Part shown: piece by piece, positions 55,550 to 63,654 of the stretch
How positions within the stretch are numbered: the first letter of the stretch is position 1
Layout: each line of letters opens with the position of its first letter
Origin: Pigmentiphaga litoralis
GTDB taxonomy: Bacteria > Pseudomonadota > Gammaproteobacteria > Burkholderiales > Burkholderiaceae_B
DNA length: 64,000 nucleotides
Direction: 5' to 3'
Assembly: GCF_014651835.1 (NCBI RefSeq)
Contig: NZ_BMXQ01000001.1
Location: forward strand, 124,001-188,000
Position numbers and translations under genes: made by a program
The notes under the pieces: generated by a model
What the model was told of the DNA's origin: nothing
Database searches by the model: none
Seen by the model: only the letters and a program-made list of their open reading frames with translations

Positions 55550-56005
55550 CTATCGGCTGAGGCGAAAGTCGATGCATCCAAGCATGTCGGGTTCCGACGC
55601 CTGGGAGACGACCAGGTCGCCACCGGATCCGACCTGGGCGAACCAGCGCTGATACACGCCTTCCAGGAAGGCGGGTGTCCAGCCGCTGGCCTGCTGCCCG
55701 AACGCCGCGTTCAGCGGCGCGCAGTTGTGGCGGATGGCCAAGGCGGTCGGTTCTTCTTCTATCGTGACCCAGCCCCAGTCCATGCCGACCCATACCTTGC
55801 CCATCGCCAGTTGCAGGTCGTCGAGCGTGGCGCAGGGGGTCAGCGGCATGGCGTCGGCAAAACGGGCGCCAATGCGCTGCATGAGCGCTCGCAGGTCGTC
55901 GGGGGGCAGTTGCGATGCGAATTCCTCGGCCATTGCGCCAAGAAAGGTCTTCCATTGCCGCGAACAGCGGCTGTCGATCAGATAGTCGACGATCGTTTGG
56001 TCCAC
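55550..56005 (-). CDS. bcsD: Cellulose synthase subunit BcsD
   Basis: About 151 residues, matching the BcsD/AxCeSD family: an alpha/beta periplasmic-type ring protein with the conserved 'WGWVTIEEE' and 'FLEGVYQRWFAQVG' segments. In Komagataeibacter it forms octamers that align glucan chains into crystalline ribbons. I chose the GTG at 56005, which has AAAGGA 8 bases upstream; an ATG at 56029 would add eight residues. It is the first gene of the seven-gene bcs operon. A BcsD subunit marks the operon as type I-like. Confidence 0.87.
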   Translation of the reverse strand: MDQTIVDYLIDSRCSRQWKTFLGAMAEEFASQLPPDDLRALMQRIGARFADAMPLTPCATLDDLQLAMGKVWVGMDWGWVTIEEEPTALAIRHNCAPLNAAFGQQASGWTPAFLEGVYQRWFAQVGSGGDLVVSQASEPDMLGCIDFRLSR

Positions 56006-56056
56006 CCTGCAATCCTTTGTTGGGCCCATCAGTTGACCGCCAAGCGTACCAGAAAC

Positions 56057-56085
56057 AATTAATCACCTTCCAATAGTGATTAGTT
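56057..56085. promoter_or_regulatory. Inverted repeat in bcsD-EAL divergent promoter
   Basis: Arms AATTAATCAC (56057-56066) and GTGATTAGTT (56076-56085) match at nine of ten positions around a 9-base spacer. They lie in an AT-rich gap of about 100 bases between the divergent cellulose operon and the EAL phosphodiesterase gene, so one regulator could control both. Confidence 0.55.
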
Positions 56086-56101
56086 CAAAAGTGTCGTATT
56101 T

Positions 56102-57463
56102 ATGTATGCTAAAGGTGGACGCTTACTATCTGTTAGGCTTAATACCGAATTAGACCCGCAGACTATGCGCTCAATCGTGAATCCCGACTCAATGCTTCAA
56201 CGCTCAAGCATCTCGAGTGTTGCCCAGCAGCTTGGCGCCGTCACCGAACGGCGGGCCTTGCTGCGCGAGCTATCCGTCCTCATTGAAGAGCGGCGGCGCG
56301 CTGCCGTCCTGGCCGTCAACATTCCGCAGCAGACCGATGCGCCGACGCGCGACGACATCGTCCGGCGCATCCGGCCGTTTGTGCGGCTGGATGACCTGAT
56401 GTGCCTGCTCGAAGACGGCAATCTGATCGTGGTGCTTCGCGACCTGGGCGACAAGGCGAGCGCCATCGGCGCCGCCCAGCGGCTGTTCCAGCGTTGCTCG
56501 CTGCTGCAGTCGATCGGCGTGCCCGGCGATGACGGGTTCGTGTCGTTCGGCATCGTCATGCTGCCCAGTGATCTGTCCCAGCCTGAACACGTGATCCAGC
56601 GCGCCGAGCAGGCCGCCCGCTACGCAAGCCGCACCCACGCCCGCTGGGTCTGCTGGAGCAACGGGCCCGACGACGTCGACGGTGTGGTGCTGACACGCGA
56701 AGACACGCTGGCCACCGAAGTGATCCAGGGCCTGGAGCGGGACGAATTCGAACTGTATTACCAGCCGCAGCTGGAAATGGGCAGCGGCAGGCTGCGCGGC
56801 ATGGAAGCGCTGATCCGCTGGCGGCGGGGCGACCGCATCGTGCCGCCGGGGGACTTCATCCCGGCCATCGAGGCCGCCGGCCTGAGCGCCGCGCTGGGGT
56901 CCTGGGTGCTGCGCAAGGCCTGCGAGCAGATCTCGTCCTGGCGGGCCCAGGGGCTGCATTGCCCGCGCGTGGCCGTGAACCTGAGCGCCGCCCAGTTGCA
57001 GGGCGACCTGGTCGACATCGTGTGGCACATGCTGGCCGAGTACAAGACCGAGGCCAACCAGCTGGAAATCGAACTGACGGAATCGACCGAGATCGCGCAC
57101 CCCGAAGAGGCCCTGGCGATCACGGGGCAACTGGCCGAGATGGGCATCAGTTTCAGCCTGGACGATTTCGGCACGGGCTATTCCAGCTTTGTGCGCCTGA
57201 AGGCGGCGCCGTTCCAGGCGGTCAAGATCGAGCGCCAGTTCGTCGCGAACATGATGACCGATCCCTACGACATGGAAATGATCCGCGCGGTGATCGAGTT
57301 CGGCCGCAAGGTGAACATCGCCACCATTGCCGAAGGCGTGGAAACGCAGGAACAGTACGACATCCTGTGCGACATGGGCTGCGATGCGTGGCAAGGGTTC
57401 CTGTGCTCGCGGCCGATGCCGCTGGCCGACGCCACCGCCTTCCTGCGCCAGGCCAGCGTCTAG
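56102..57463 (+). CDS. Degenerate GGDEF + EAL c-di-GMP phosphodiesterase
   Basis: Up to 453 residues, soluble. A degenerate GGDEF-like domain (about 50-200, no GGDEF motif) precedes a full EAL domain (about 205-450). All key catalytic residues of EAL phosphodiesterases are seen: Glu in GMEALIRW, Asn in AVNLSA, Glu in ELTES, Asp-Asp in LDDFGTG, Lys in AVKIE, Glu in AEGVE, Gln in WQGF. It should hydrolyse c-di-GMP to pGpG. It is divergent from bcsDPQABZC and so placed to oppose cellulose activation. The start is uncertain: ATG 56102 has no clear ribosome site, and ATG 56165 is possible. Confidence 0.9.
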   Translation: MYAKGGRLLSVRLNTELDPQTMRSIVNPDSMLQRSSISSVAQQLGAVTERRALLRELSVLIEERRRAAVLAVNIPQQTDAPTRDDIVRRIRPFVRLDDLMCLLEDGNLIVVLRDLGDKASAIGAAQRLFQRCSLLQSIGVPGDDGFVSFGIVMLPSDLSQPEHVIQRAEQAARYASRTHARWVCWSNGPDDVDGVVLTREDTLATEVIQGLERDEFELYYQPQLEMGSGRLRGMEALIRWRRGDRIVPPGDFIPAIEAAGLSAALGSWVLRKACEQISSWRAQGLHCPRVAVNLSAAQLQGDLVDIVWHMLAEYKTEANQLEIELTESTEIAHPEEALAITGQLAEMGISFSLDDFGTGYSSFVRLKAAPFQAVKIERQFVANMMTDPYDMEMIRAVIEFGRKVNIATIAEGVETQEQYDILCDMGCDAWQGFLCSRPMPLADATAFLRQASV

Positions 57464-57515
57464 CCGTCCTGCGTCATCCGTGACCGGGGCCCGCCGGATC
57501 GCCAGGCCATTCATT

Positions 57516-57535
57516 CACGCGCGCCCTCGCGCGTG
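57516..57535. terminator. GC-rich hairpin between convergent EAL and GGDEF genes
   Basis: Perfect 8-bp arms CACGCGCG/CGCGCGTG with a CCCT loop, lying exactly against the stop of the receiver-GGDEF gene. No T tract; modest support. Confidence 0.45.
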
Positions 57536-58549
57536 TCAGCTGCGTGGCGCGACGGCCAGTTGCCCGCTGTTCTTGCCCGCCCGCTTGGCGGCATACATGG
57601 CATCGTCGGCGGCCTGGATCAGGCTGTCGCGGGTCGCGCCATGTTGCGGGTAAATCGCTGCCCCGATGCTGGCGCCGACGCGTGCCTCGAAGCCTTCGCC
57701 GTTGCCCGCCAGCCGGTAAGGGTTGCCCAGCGTGGCGCAGATCGACGTGCATTTGCGCAGCAGCGCATCCGGGTCGCCTGCGTGATCGACCACCACCGCA
57801 AATTCGTCGCCGCCCAGGCGCGCCACCGTGTCTTCGACACGCAAAATGGCGCGCAGGCGCTGGGCGATTTCCACCAGCAGCATGTCGCCGGCCTGGTGCC
57901 CGAAGCTGTCATTGACGGCCTTGAAGCCATCGATGTCGATGTAGAGCAGGCCGAACTTCTCGGCGTGCCGCTGCGCGCGGCTGAGCGCCTGGTCCAGCGT
58001 TTCGATGAACAGCGCGCGGTTGGGCAGGCCGGTCAGCAGGTCGTGGGTGGCCTGGTGGCGCATCTGGGCTTCGATCCGCCGGCGCTCGGCAATTTCCAGC
58101 CACAGTTGTTCATTCCGTTGTTCGAGCGACGCCAGGGCCTCGGTCAGCCTGGCCTTGCTGCCATACAGTTCCAGGAACACCTTGACCTTGGACAGCAGGA
58201 TCGCGTCGTTCACCGGCTTGGCAATGTAGTCGACCGCGCCTGACCGGTAGCCTTTCAGCCGGCTCAGGTCGTCCGCGTAGGCGGCCGTCACGAATATGAC
58301 TGGCGTTTCTTCCAGGTGCAATTCCTCGCTCATGATGTCGGCCACTTCAAAGCCGTCCATGTCGGGCATGTTGACGTCCAGCAGCACCAGCGCGAACTGG
58401 TGGTCCAGGCACAAGGACAGCGCCTCGTTGCCGGACGCGCACTCGATGACGTCGGCATCGACCTGCGCCAGCAGGCGGCGCATGGCGAACAGATTGGCGG
58501 GAGTGTCGTCGACGACCAGGATCTTCGGTCGGGAAGCAGGGACGTTCAA
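57536..58549 (-). CDS. Receiver-GGDEF response regulator (diguanylate cyclase)
   Basis: A 337-residue protein: receiver domain (about 8-125; acidic pair Asp14/Asp15, phospho-acceptor Asp58 in 'LVLLDVNMPDMDG', Lys in 'YIAKPVN'), a short coiled coil, and a GGDEF domain (about 170-330) with intact LGGDEF. The inhibitory I-site RxxD is intact (RVED before TVARLGGDEF). Phosphorylation should switch on c-di-GMP synthesis. The start is a TTG overlapping the CheB-like stop (TTGA). Last gene of the hybrid-kinase operon, and the most probable output feeding BcsA. Confidence 0.92.
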   Translation of the reverse strand: MNVPASRPKILVVDDTPANLFAMRRLLAQVDADVIECASGNEALSLCLDHQFALVLLDVNMPDMDGFEVADIMSEELHLEETPVIFVTAAYADDLSRLKGYRSGAVDYIAKPVNDAILLSKVKVFLELYGSKARLTEALASLEQRNEQLWLEIAERRRIEAQMRHQATHDLLTGLPNRALFIETLDQALSRAQRHAEKFGLLYIDIDGFKAVNDSFGHQAGDMLLVEIAQRLRAILRVEDTVARLGGDEFAVVVDHAGDPDALLRKCTSICATLGNPYRLAGNGEGFEARVGASIGAAIYPQHGATRDSLIQAADDAMYAAKRAGKNSGQLAVAPRS

Positions 58550-59118
58550 GAGTGAAATATCCGGTTGATCAAGGGGGCAATGTCGGCAAGGCGCAGGCAA
58601 TGGTCGGCGCCCGACAGGTCCAGGCAGGCTTGCGGCATGACCGGCACTTCGGCCTCCATGGGGTCCTGCACGATGGCCAGGCCGCCGGCGCGCCGCACGG
58701 CCAGCAAGCCTTCGGCGCCATCCTGGTTGGCGCCAGTCATCACGACACCGATGAGCCGCCCGCTGGATGCAAAGGCGGCCGAAGAAAACAGCACGTCGAT
58801 ACTGGGGCGCACGAAACACACCTTGGCGTCGACCGACAATTCGAAGCGACCTTCCTTACTGATGAGCAGATGATAGCCCGAAGGCGCGATGTGGACGACG
58901 CCCGCCACCGGCGCGCAGCGTTCGGTCGCCTCGATCACGGGCAGGCGCGTGCACCGGCCCAGCAGGTCGCAGATCAGGTCCACCTCATGAGAAGCGGTAT
59001 GGGTGACGATCACGACCGGGACGGGCACCCGCGGGTCCAGGCCCGCCAGCACGACCTGCATCGCCTGCAAGCCGCCGGCCGAACAGCCGATGACGATCAG
59101 TTCGGGCAAGGGCGACAT
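58546..59118 (-). CDS. Stand-alone CheB-type methylesterase domain protein
   Basis: A 190-residue protein made only of the CheB catalytic domain, without a receiver domain. The catalytic triad is seen as Ser13 (GCSAGG), His40 (VTHTAS) and Asp in 'TGANQDGAEGL'. CheB removes methyl groups from or deamidates receptor glutamates. With the CheR-like gene 17 bases upstream it makes a methylation/demethylation pair, yet no chemoreceptor is in the window; the target may be the hybrid kinase itself. The stop overlaps the start of the GGDEF gene. Confidence 0.87.
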   Translation of the reverse strand: MSPLPELIVIGCSAGGLQAMQVVLAGLDPRVPVPVVIVTHTASHEVDLICDLLGRCTRLPVIEATERCAPVAGVVHIAPSGYHLLISKEGRFELSVDAKVCFVRPSIDVLFSSAAFASSGRLIGVVMTGANQDGAEGLLAVRRAGGLAIVQDPMEAEVPVMPQACLDLSGADHCLRLADIAPLINRIFHS

Positions 59119-59135
59119 GCCGGCCTGACCTGCCG

Positions 59136-59993
59136 TCACGCTGGCCGCGCAAGCCGGAAGATGCGCGACGGCACATCCACGCCGACGAATTCCCCGGCGG
59201 CGGGCGCGAACGAAATGTTTTCCTTCGTGCCCAGGCACAGAAAGCCGCCGCGCACCAGGCTGCTGGCGAACAGGCCCAGCGTGCGGTTCTGCAGCGCATC
59301 GTTGAAGTAGATCAGCACGTTGCGGCACACGATCAGGTGGGCTTCGCAGAACACGCCGTCGCCCGCCAGGTTGTGATTGGCGAAGGTGACGTTGCGGCGC
59401 AAGGCGGCATCGAATTTGATCAGTTCGTAGCGCGCGTGATAGTAGTCCGACAACGATCGCGATCCGCCCGCGGCCAGATAGCGGGCCGACGCCGCACGCG
59501 CATCGCGCGCCGGAAAGATGCCTTCGCGCGCCCGCGCCAGCGCGGCGTCGGAAATGTCGGTTGCGTAGATATGGCAGCGGTCGTACAGGCCGGCTTCTTC
59601 CAGCAGGATGGCAAGCGAATAGGTCTCTTCGCCAAACGCGCATCCGGCCTGCCAGATGTTGATCTGCGGGTAGGACGCCAGCAGCGGAAACACCTGCTCG
59701 CGCAGGGCCGCAAACACCTGCGGATCGCGGAACAATTCCGACACCGGCACCGACAGGCCTGATATCGCTATCGGCAGGAATGCGGGGTCATGCAGCAGGC
59801 GCGGAATGAGATCGCTGATGTTGGCAACGCCCTGCTGGTCGGCCAGGTGGATCACCCGGCGCTTGAGGGACGCCCGCGCATAGTCCGTCAGGTCGTAGCC
59901 GTGGCAGCGTTGCAGCGCCTGCACGAACAGGTCCATTTCCAGGTCCTGGACGTCGGCGTTGACGCGCTTCCGGGCGTCGTGCGCCGCGGTCAT
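59136..59993 (-). CDS. CheR-type protein-glutamate methyltransferase
   Basis: A 285-residue SAM-dependent methyltransferase. The N-terminal helical domain ('YDLTDYARASLKRRVIHL', about 34-55) precedes the SAM-binding domain with 'NIWQAGCAFGEETYSLAI' and 'IYATDISDAALARAR', then 'ANHNLAGDGVFCEAHLIVCRNVLIYF'. The usual CheR Arg motif appears as 'VSELFRDP'. It methylates receptor-like coiled coils. It overlaps the kinase stop by ATGA. It lacks the TPR tail found in some biofilm-pathway CheR proteins. Confidence 0.9.
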   Translation of the reverse strand: MTAAHDARKRVNADVQDLEMDLFVQALQRCHGYDLTDYARASLKRRVIHLADQQGVANISDLIPRLLHDPAFLPIAISGLSVPVSELFRDPQVFAALREQVFPLLASYPQINIWQAGCAFGEETYSLAILLEEAGLYDRCHIYATDISDAALARAREGIFPARDARAASARYLAAGGSRSLSDYYHARYELIKFDAALRRNVTFANHNLAGDGVFCEAHLIVCRNVLIYFNDALQNRTLGLFASSLVRGGFLCLGTKENISFAPAAGEFVGVDVPSRIFRLARPA

Positions 59994-62900
59994 GGCAGCC
60001 AGACACGCATCATCGACAGCAGCTTGGGAATGTCGATCGGCTTGGACAAGTAGTCGTTGGCGCCGGCGGCCAGGCTCTTTTCCCGGTCGCCGCGCATGGC
60101 TTTGGCCGTCAGGGAAATAATCGGCAGCTTGCCGAAGCGGGGATCCTTGCGGATTTCCTGGATGGTCTCGTAGCCATCCATGATGGGCATCATCACGTCC
60201 ATCAGGACCAGTTCGATATCGGGCGACTCGTCCAGCACCTTCAACGCTTTCTGGCCATCTTGCGCCAGGCTGACGTCCAGGCCCTTGGCGCGCAACACTT
60301 TGGACAGCGCAAAGATGTTGCGCATGTCGTCATCCACCACCAATACCTTGCGGCCCACCAGTTCGTCGCCGGTGTCTTCGCGCGCCGCGCCACCGCCTTG
60401 ATGGATGCTGTGCAAGAACAGGCTGACTTCATCGATCAGGCGTTCCGGCGACCGGGCGCCCTTGATCACGATGCTGTCGGTGTGTTCGCGTATCCGCAGA
60501 CTTTCTTCGCGGGTCAGCTCGCGCGCCGAATACACGACGACCGGGGCCTGGCCCGCGTCACTGTGCATCTGCTCCAGGAAATCGAACCCCGACATGCCCG
60601 GCAGGCCCAGATCGAGCACGATGCAGTCGTAGGCCGACACCGCCAGCTTGGCAAGCGCGTCTTCGGCCGACGCCGACTCGATCACCTCGACCGTTGGCGA
60701 CGCGACCAGCTTGCGCACTGCCGCGCGCGAGATCGGATCGTCGTCCACGACCAGCAGCCGACGGGTGTTGTCGGCCTTGAAGTGCAGCAGGCGTTCGAAG
60801 GCGCCCGTCAGGGCCTCGGACGTGACGGGCTTGGTCAGGAAGCCCACGGCGCCCAGTTCGCGGCCACGCGCGCTTTCGTCCAGGGCGGAAATGAAGTGCA
60901 CGGGAATGTGCCGCACTGCCGGGTCGGCTTTCAGGTGTTCGATCACGCTCCAGCCGTCCATGCTGGGCAGCATGACGTCCAGCAGGATGCCGGTCGGACG
61001 GTACGTGCGCGCCAGGTGCAGGCCGGCTTCGCCATCGCCGGCGGTCAGCGCCTTGAGTCCCTTGCGGCGGATGAGGTCGGTCAGGATGCGGGCGAAGGCA
61101 GGATCATCCTCGATCACCAGAATGGCGGTGTCGCCAGGCTTGAGGGTCTGGCGATCGTCATCGATGGTGACGCCGGTCACCGACGTGGCCGGCGGGTTGG
61201 GCAGCGGCAGGGGAGCAGGCGGCTGCGGACGAAAGCGTGCGCCGTCTGACCGGGCGTGCGGGCGCGGCCCGGGTGCGGACTCGCCATCGGCGTTGCCGTT
61301 CAATGTACCGCTGACCCCGCCCGCCGCACTGACAGGCTGGGTCTCGGGCAGCAGCATCGTGAAGGTGCTGCCCTGGCCGGGTTCGCTGTGCAGCACGATG
61401 TCGCCGTGATGCAGCTTCATCAGTTGCCGCGAAATGGCGAGGCCCAGGCCCGTGCCGCCGTATTGCCGGCTGGTGCTGGCATCCACCTGTTCAAAGGCGC
61501 CAAACACGCGGCCCAGCTTGTCTTCCGGAATACCGATCCCGGTGTCGGTGACTTCGATCGCGACCGTGCTGCGGCCGTCGAAGCCCGGATAGTCCTTGAA
61601 CGGACGCCCGATGCGCATGTGCACGATGCCCAGCCGGGTGAACTTGAAGGCGTTGCTGAGCAGATTGCTGGCGACCTGCTCCAGCTTGCCACCGTCCCCC
61701 ACCACCGAGGGCGGCATGCCGTCATCGACCACCACCGTGAATTCGACCTGCTTGTCCTTGGCGATGCGGTTGAAGTTGCGCTTGATGGTGGACGCAAATC
61801 GCGTCAGGTCGACCGGCTCGAGCAGCAGGTCCATCTTGCCGGCTTCGATCTTGGACAAATCCAGAATGTCGTTGATCAGGCGCAGCAGATTCGATCCGCT
61901 TTCGTGGATGATGCGCGCCGATTCCACCTGGTCGCCCGACAGATTGCCGTCGCCGTTTTCGGCCAGGTCATTCGACAGGATCAACAGGCTGTTCAAGGGC
62001 GTGCGCAGTTCGTGCGACATATTCGCCAGGAACTCAGACTTGTACTGATTGGCGCGCGTCAGCGCTTCGGCCTTGCTCTGGGTTTCCTGCTGCAGGGTTT
62101 CCAGAATGCTTTTCTGCTGATTCAGCGTGTCGGACTTCTGCCGCAGGGCTTCGTTGGATGCCTGCAGCTCCTCCTGCTGGGTGCGCAATTCTTCTTCGGA
62201 CGCACGCAGTTCGCCCGCCTGCGCCTGCGTTTGCTCGAGCAGTTCGCGGGTGCGGACGGCGCGGGTGATGTTGTCGAGCGACAAGGCCACCAGCGGGCCC
62301 AGAGCGTCCAGCAGCCGCTGCTGGCGGGACGTGGGGTGCGAAAAACTGGCCAGCTCGATCACTGCCAGCAGGCGCTCGCGCGACAGCACCGGCAGCAGCA
62401 ACAGGTGGCGGGGCGAGGCCTGTCCGCTGCCCGAATGGATGTCCAGATAGCCGGGCGGCACGTCGGCAATCGCCAGCGGCTTGCGTTCGGTGGCGCATTG
62501 TCCTACCAGGCCTTCCCCGAAGGCGTAGTGGTCGGGCCGCTCGCCCTGGGCGCGATAGCCATAGCTGCCGGTGCGCACCAGGCGTTCGCCGGTGGTGTCA
62601 TGCAGATAGAGCAGGCCCGCGCCGGCATTGAGCAGGGGCGCGATTTCCGACAGCAGGGTATTGGCGTAATCGCGCTGCGTGTCCACGCGCTGCAGGCGGG
62701 TCGACACCGACGCGATCCCCGATTTGATCCAGTTCTGGTCGGCGGTTTCGATCGCCATGAGCTGGAAGGCTTCGAGCGCGCGCGCGATGACCCCGACTTC
62801 ATCGCGGCGCCCCACTTCCGGGATGTCGATGTCGTGATCGTGGCGCGCCAGGCGCGTCATCAGGTCGGCCAGCTGGCGCAGCGGCCGGGTGATCAAGGTG

Positions 62901-63568
62901 ACTGACAACCACAGGGCGGCTGCGCCGGCCAGCAGGGCCAGCACCAGCGACCCGTAGCTCAGCCAGCGGCGTTGCATTTCGGTGTCGTCGAGCCGGCGTT
63001 CGCGTTCCAGCAGGCTGTCGCGCGACGCCTGCGCCAGCTGGTCCATCAACGCAATGATGTCCGGCGTGCGGGTCGTGCTGGTTGCCAGGACGGTCTGGAA
63101 GATGCGTTCGCGCTCGCCCACGGCCAGGCTGCCGTCCTGCTGCCAGGCGGCCTTGACGTCGGTAATGATCGGAGTCGATACGGTGCTGGTCCAGCGCCGG
63201 TCCAGTTCCAGCACGCGGTCGAGCCGGCTGGACTGCAGGGCGTCGCCGCGCCCGGCTTCGATGAGCTTGCGCAAGACGTCCTGAAAACCGCGGTCGGCCG
63301 CGTCAAACAGTCCGGTGTCCGGAGCCAGCCCCGAAAACAGGATCTGCCGCATCTCGTATTGCCGCTCGTACAGAAAACGCGTCGCCCGGTTGATTTCACG
63401 CAGCAACACCGTCGTGTCGCGCGTCGCCTGCTGGATTTCCTGCTGCTCGTGCTCGACAAGCGCGGTGCCGAAGGACGAGAGGGCGAACAAGCCGATCAGC
63501 AGGCCAACGACGAGCGAGACTTTGACGAGCAACGAGACGTCGCCAAGCCAGGTTTGGTGGAGTTTCAT
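59990..63568 (-). CDS. Hybrid sensor histidine kinase with HAMP, GAF and three receiver domains
   Basis: A 1192-residue inner-membrane kinase. N-terminal membrane helix (about 12-36), a periplasmic helical sensor, second helix (about 205-225), HAMP (about 226-280), GAF (about 300-440), a long Gln/Glu-rich coiled coil (about 440-505), HisKA with phospho-acceptor His519 ('MSHELRTPLN'), HATPase (about 620-740, 'VTDTGIGIP', 'GGTGLGLAIS'), then three receivers starting near 816, 937 and 1074. The Pro-rich hinge is at about 760-805. It heads the operon with CheR, CheB and receiver-GGDEF. The periplasmic signal is unknown. CheR and CheB may act on its coiled coil. Confidence 0.93.
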   Translation of the reverse strand: MKLHQTWLGDVSLLVKVSLVVGLLIGLFALSSFGTALVEHEQQEIQQATRDTTVLLREINRATRFLYERQYEMRQILFSGLAPDTGLFDAADRGFQDVLRKLIEAGRGDALQSSRLDRVLELDRRWTSTVSTPIITDVKAAWQQDGSLAVGERERIFQTVLATSTTRTPDIIALMDQLAQASRDSLLERERRLDDTEMQRRWLSYGSLVLALLAGAAALWLSVTLITRPLRQLADLMTRLARHDHDIDIPEVGRRDEVGVIARALEAFQLMAIETADQNWIKSGIASVSTRLQRVDTQRDYANTLLSEIAPLLNAGAGLLYLHDTTGERLVRTGSYGYRAQGERPDHYAFGEGLVGQCATERKPLAIADVPPGYLDIHSGSGQASPRHLLLLPVLSRERLLAVIELASFSHPTSRQQRLLDALGPLVALSLDNITRAVRTRELLEQTQAQAGELRASEEELRTQQEELQASNEALRQKSDTLNQQKSILETLQQETQSKAEALTRANQYKSEFLANMSHELRTPLNSLLILSNDLAENGDGNLSGDQVESARIIHESGSNLLRLINDILDLSKIEAGKMDLLLEPVDLTRFASTIKRNFNRIAKDKQVEFTVVVDDGMPPSVVGDGGKLEQVASNLLSNAFKFTRLGIVHMRIGRPFKDYPGFDGRSTVAIEVTDTGIGIPEDKLGRVFGAFEQVDASTSRQYGGTGLGLAISRQLMKLHHGDIVLHSEPGQGSTFTMLLPETQPVSAAGGVSGTLNGNADGESAPGPRPHARSDGARFRPQPPAPLPLPNPPATSVTGVTIDDDRQTLKPGDTAILVIEDDPAFARILTDLIRRKGLKALTAGDGEAGLHLARTYRPTGILLDVMLPSMDGWSVIEHLKADPAVRHIPVHFISALDESARGRELGAVGFLTKPVTSEALTGAFERLLHFKADNTRRLLVVDDDPISRAAVRKLVASPTVEVIESASAEDALAKLAVSAYDCIVLDLGLPGMSGFDFLEQMHSDAGQAPVVVYSARELTREESLRIREHTDSIVIKGARSPERLIDEVSLFLHSIHQGGGAAREDTGDELVGRKVLVVDDDMRNIFALSKVLRAKGLDVSLAQDGQKALKVLDESPDIELVLMDVMMPIMDGYETIQEIRKDPRFGKLPIISLTAKAMRGDREKSLAAGANDYLSKPIDIPKLLSMMRVWLP

Positions 63569-63604
63569 GAATCGGGCGAGCGCCGGGTGACGGCGGGTGG
63601 AGAA

Positions 63605-63632
63605 GACCGCGCTACCTTAACCCGGCGCGGTC
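63605..63632 (-). terminator. Hairpin between Bug-type gene and hybrid kinase
   Basis: Arms GACCGCGC/GCGCGGTC with a 12-nt loop, 23 bases beyond the stop of the minus-strand binding-protein gene and 37 bases before the kinase start. Probably separates the two transcripts; no T tract. Confidence 0.5.
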
Positions 63633-63654
63633 CGCTCTGCAGTAGTCCAGAGGC

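Noticed and set aside
54714-56066. 450-residue version of BcsP starting at 56066
   Set aside because: The upstream part is a frame shadow of bcsD; the BcsR-like domain begins right after the ATG at 55520.
61256-62905. 549-codon open frame antisense to the hybrid kinase
   Set aside because: Shadow of the kinase coding strand; no domain.
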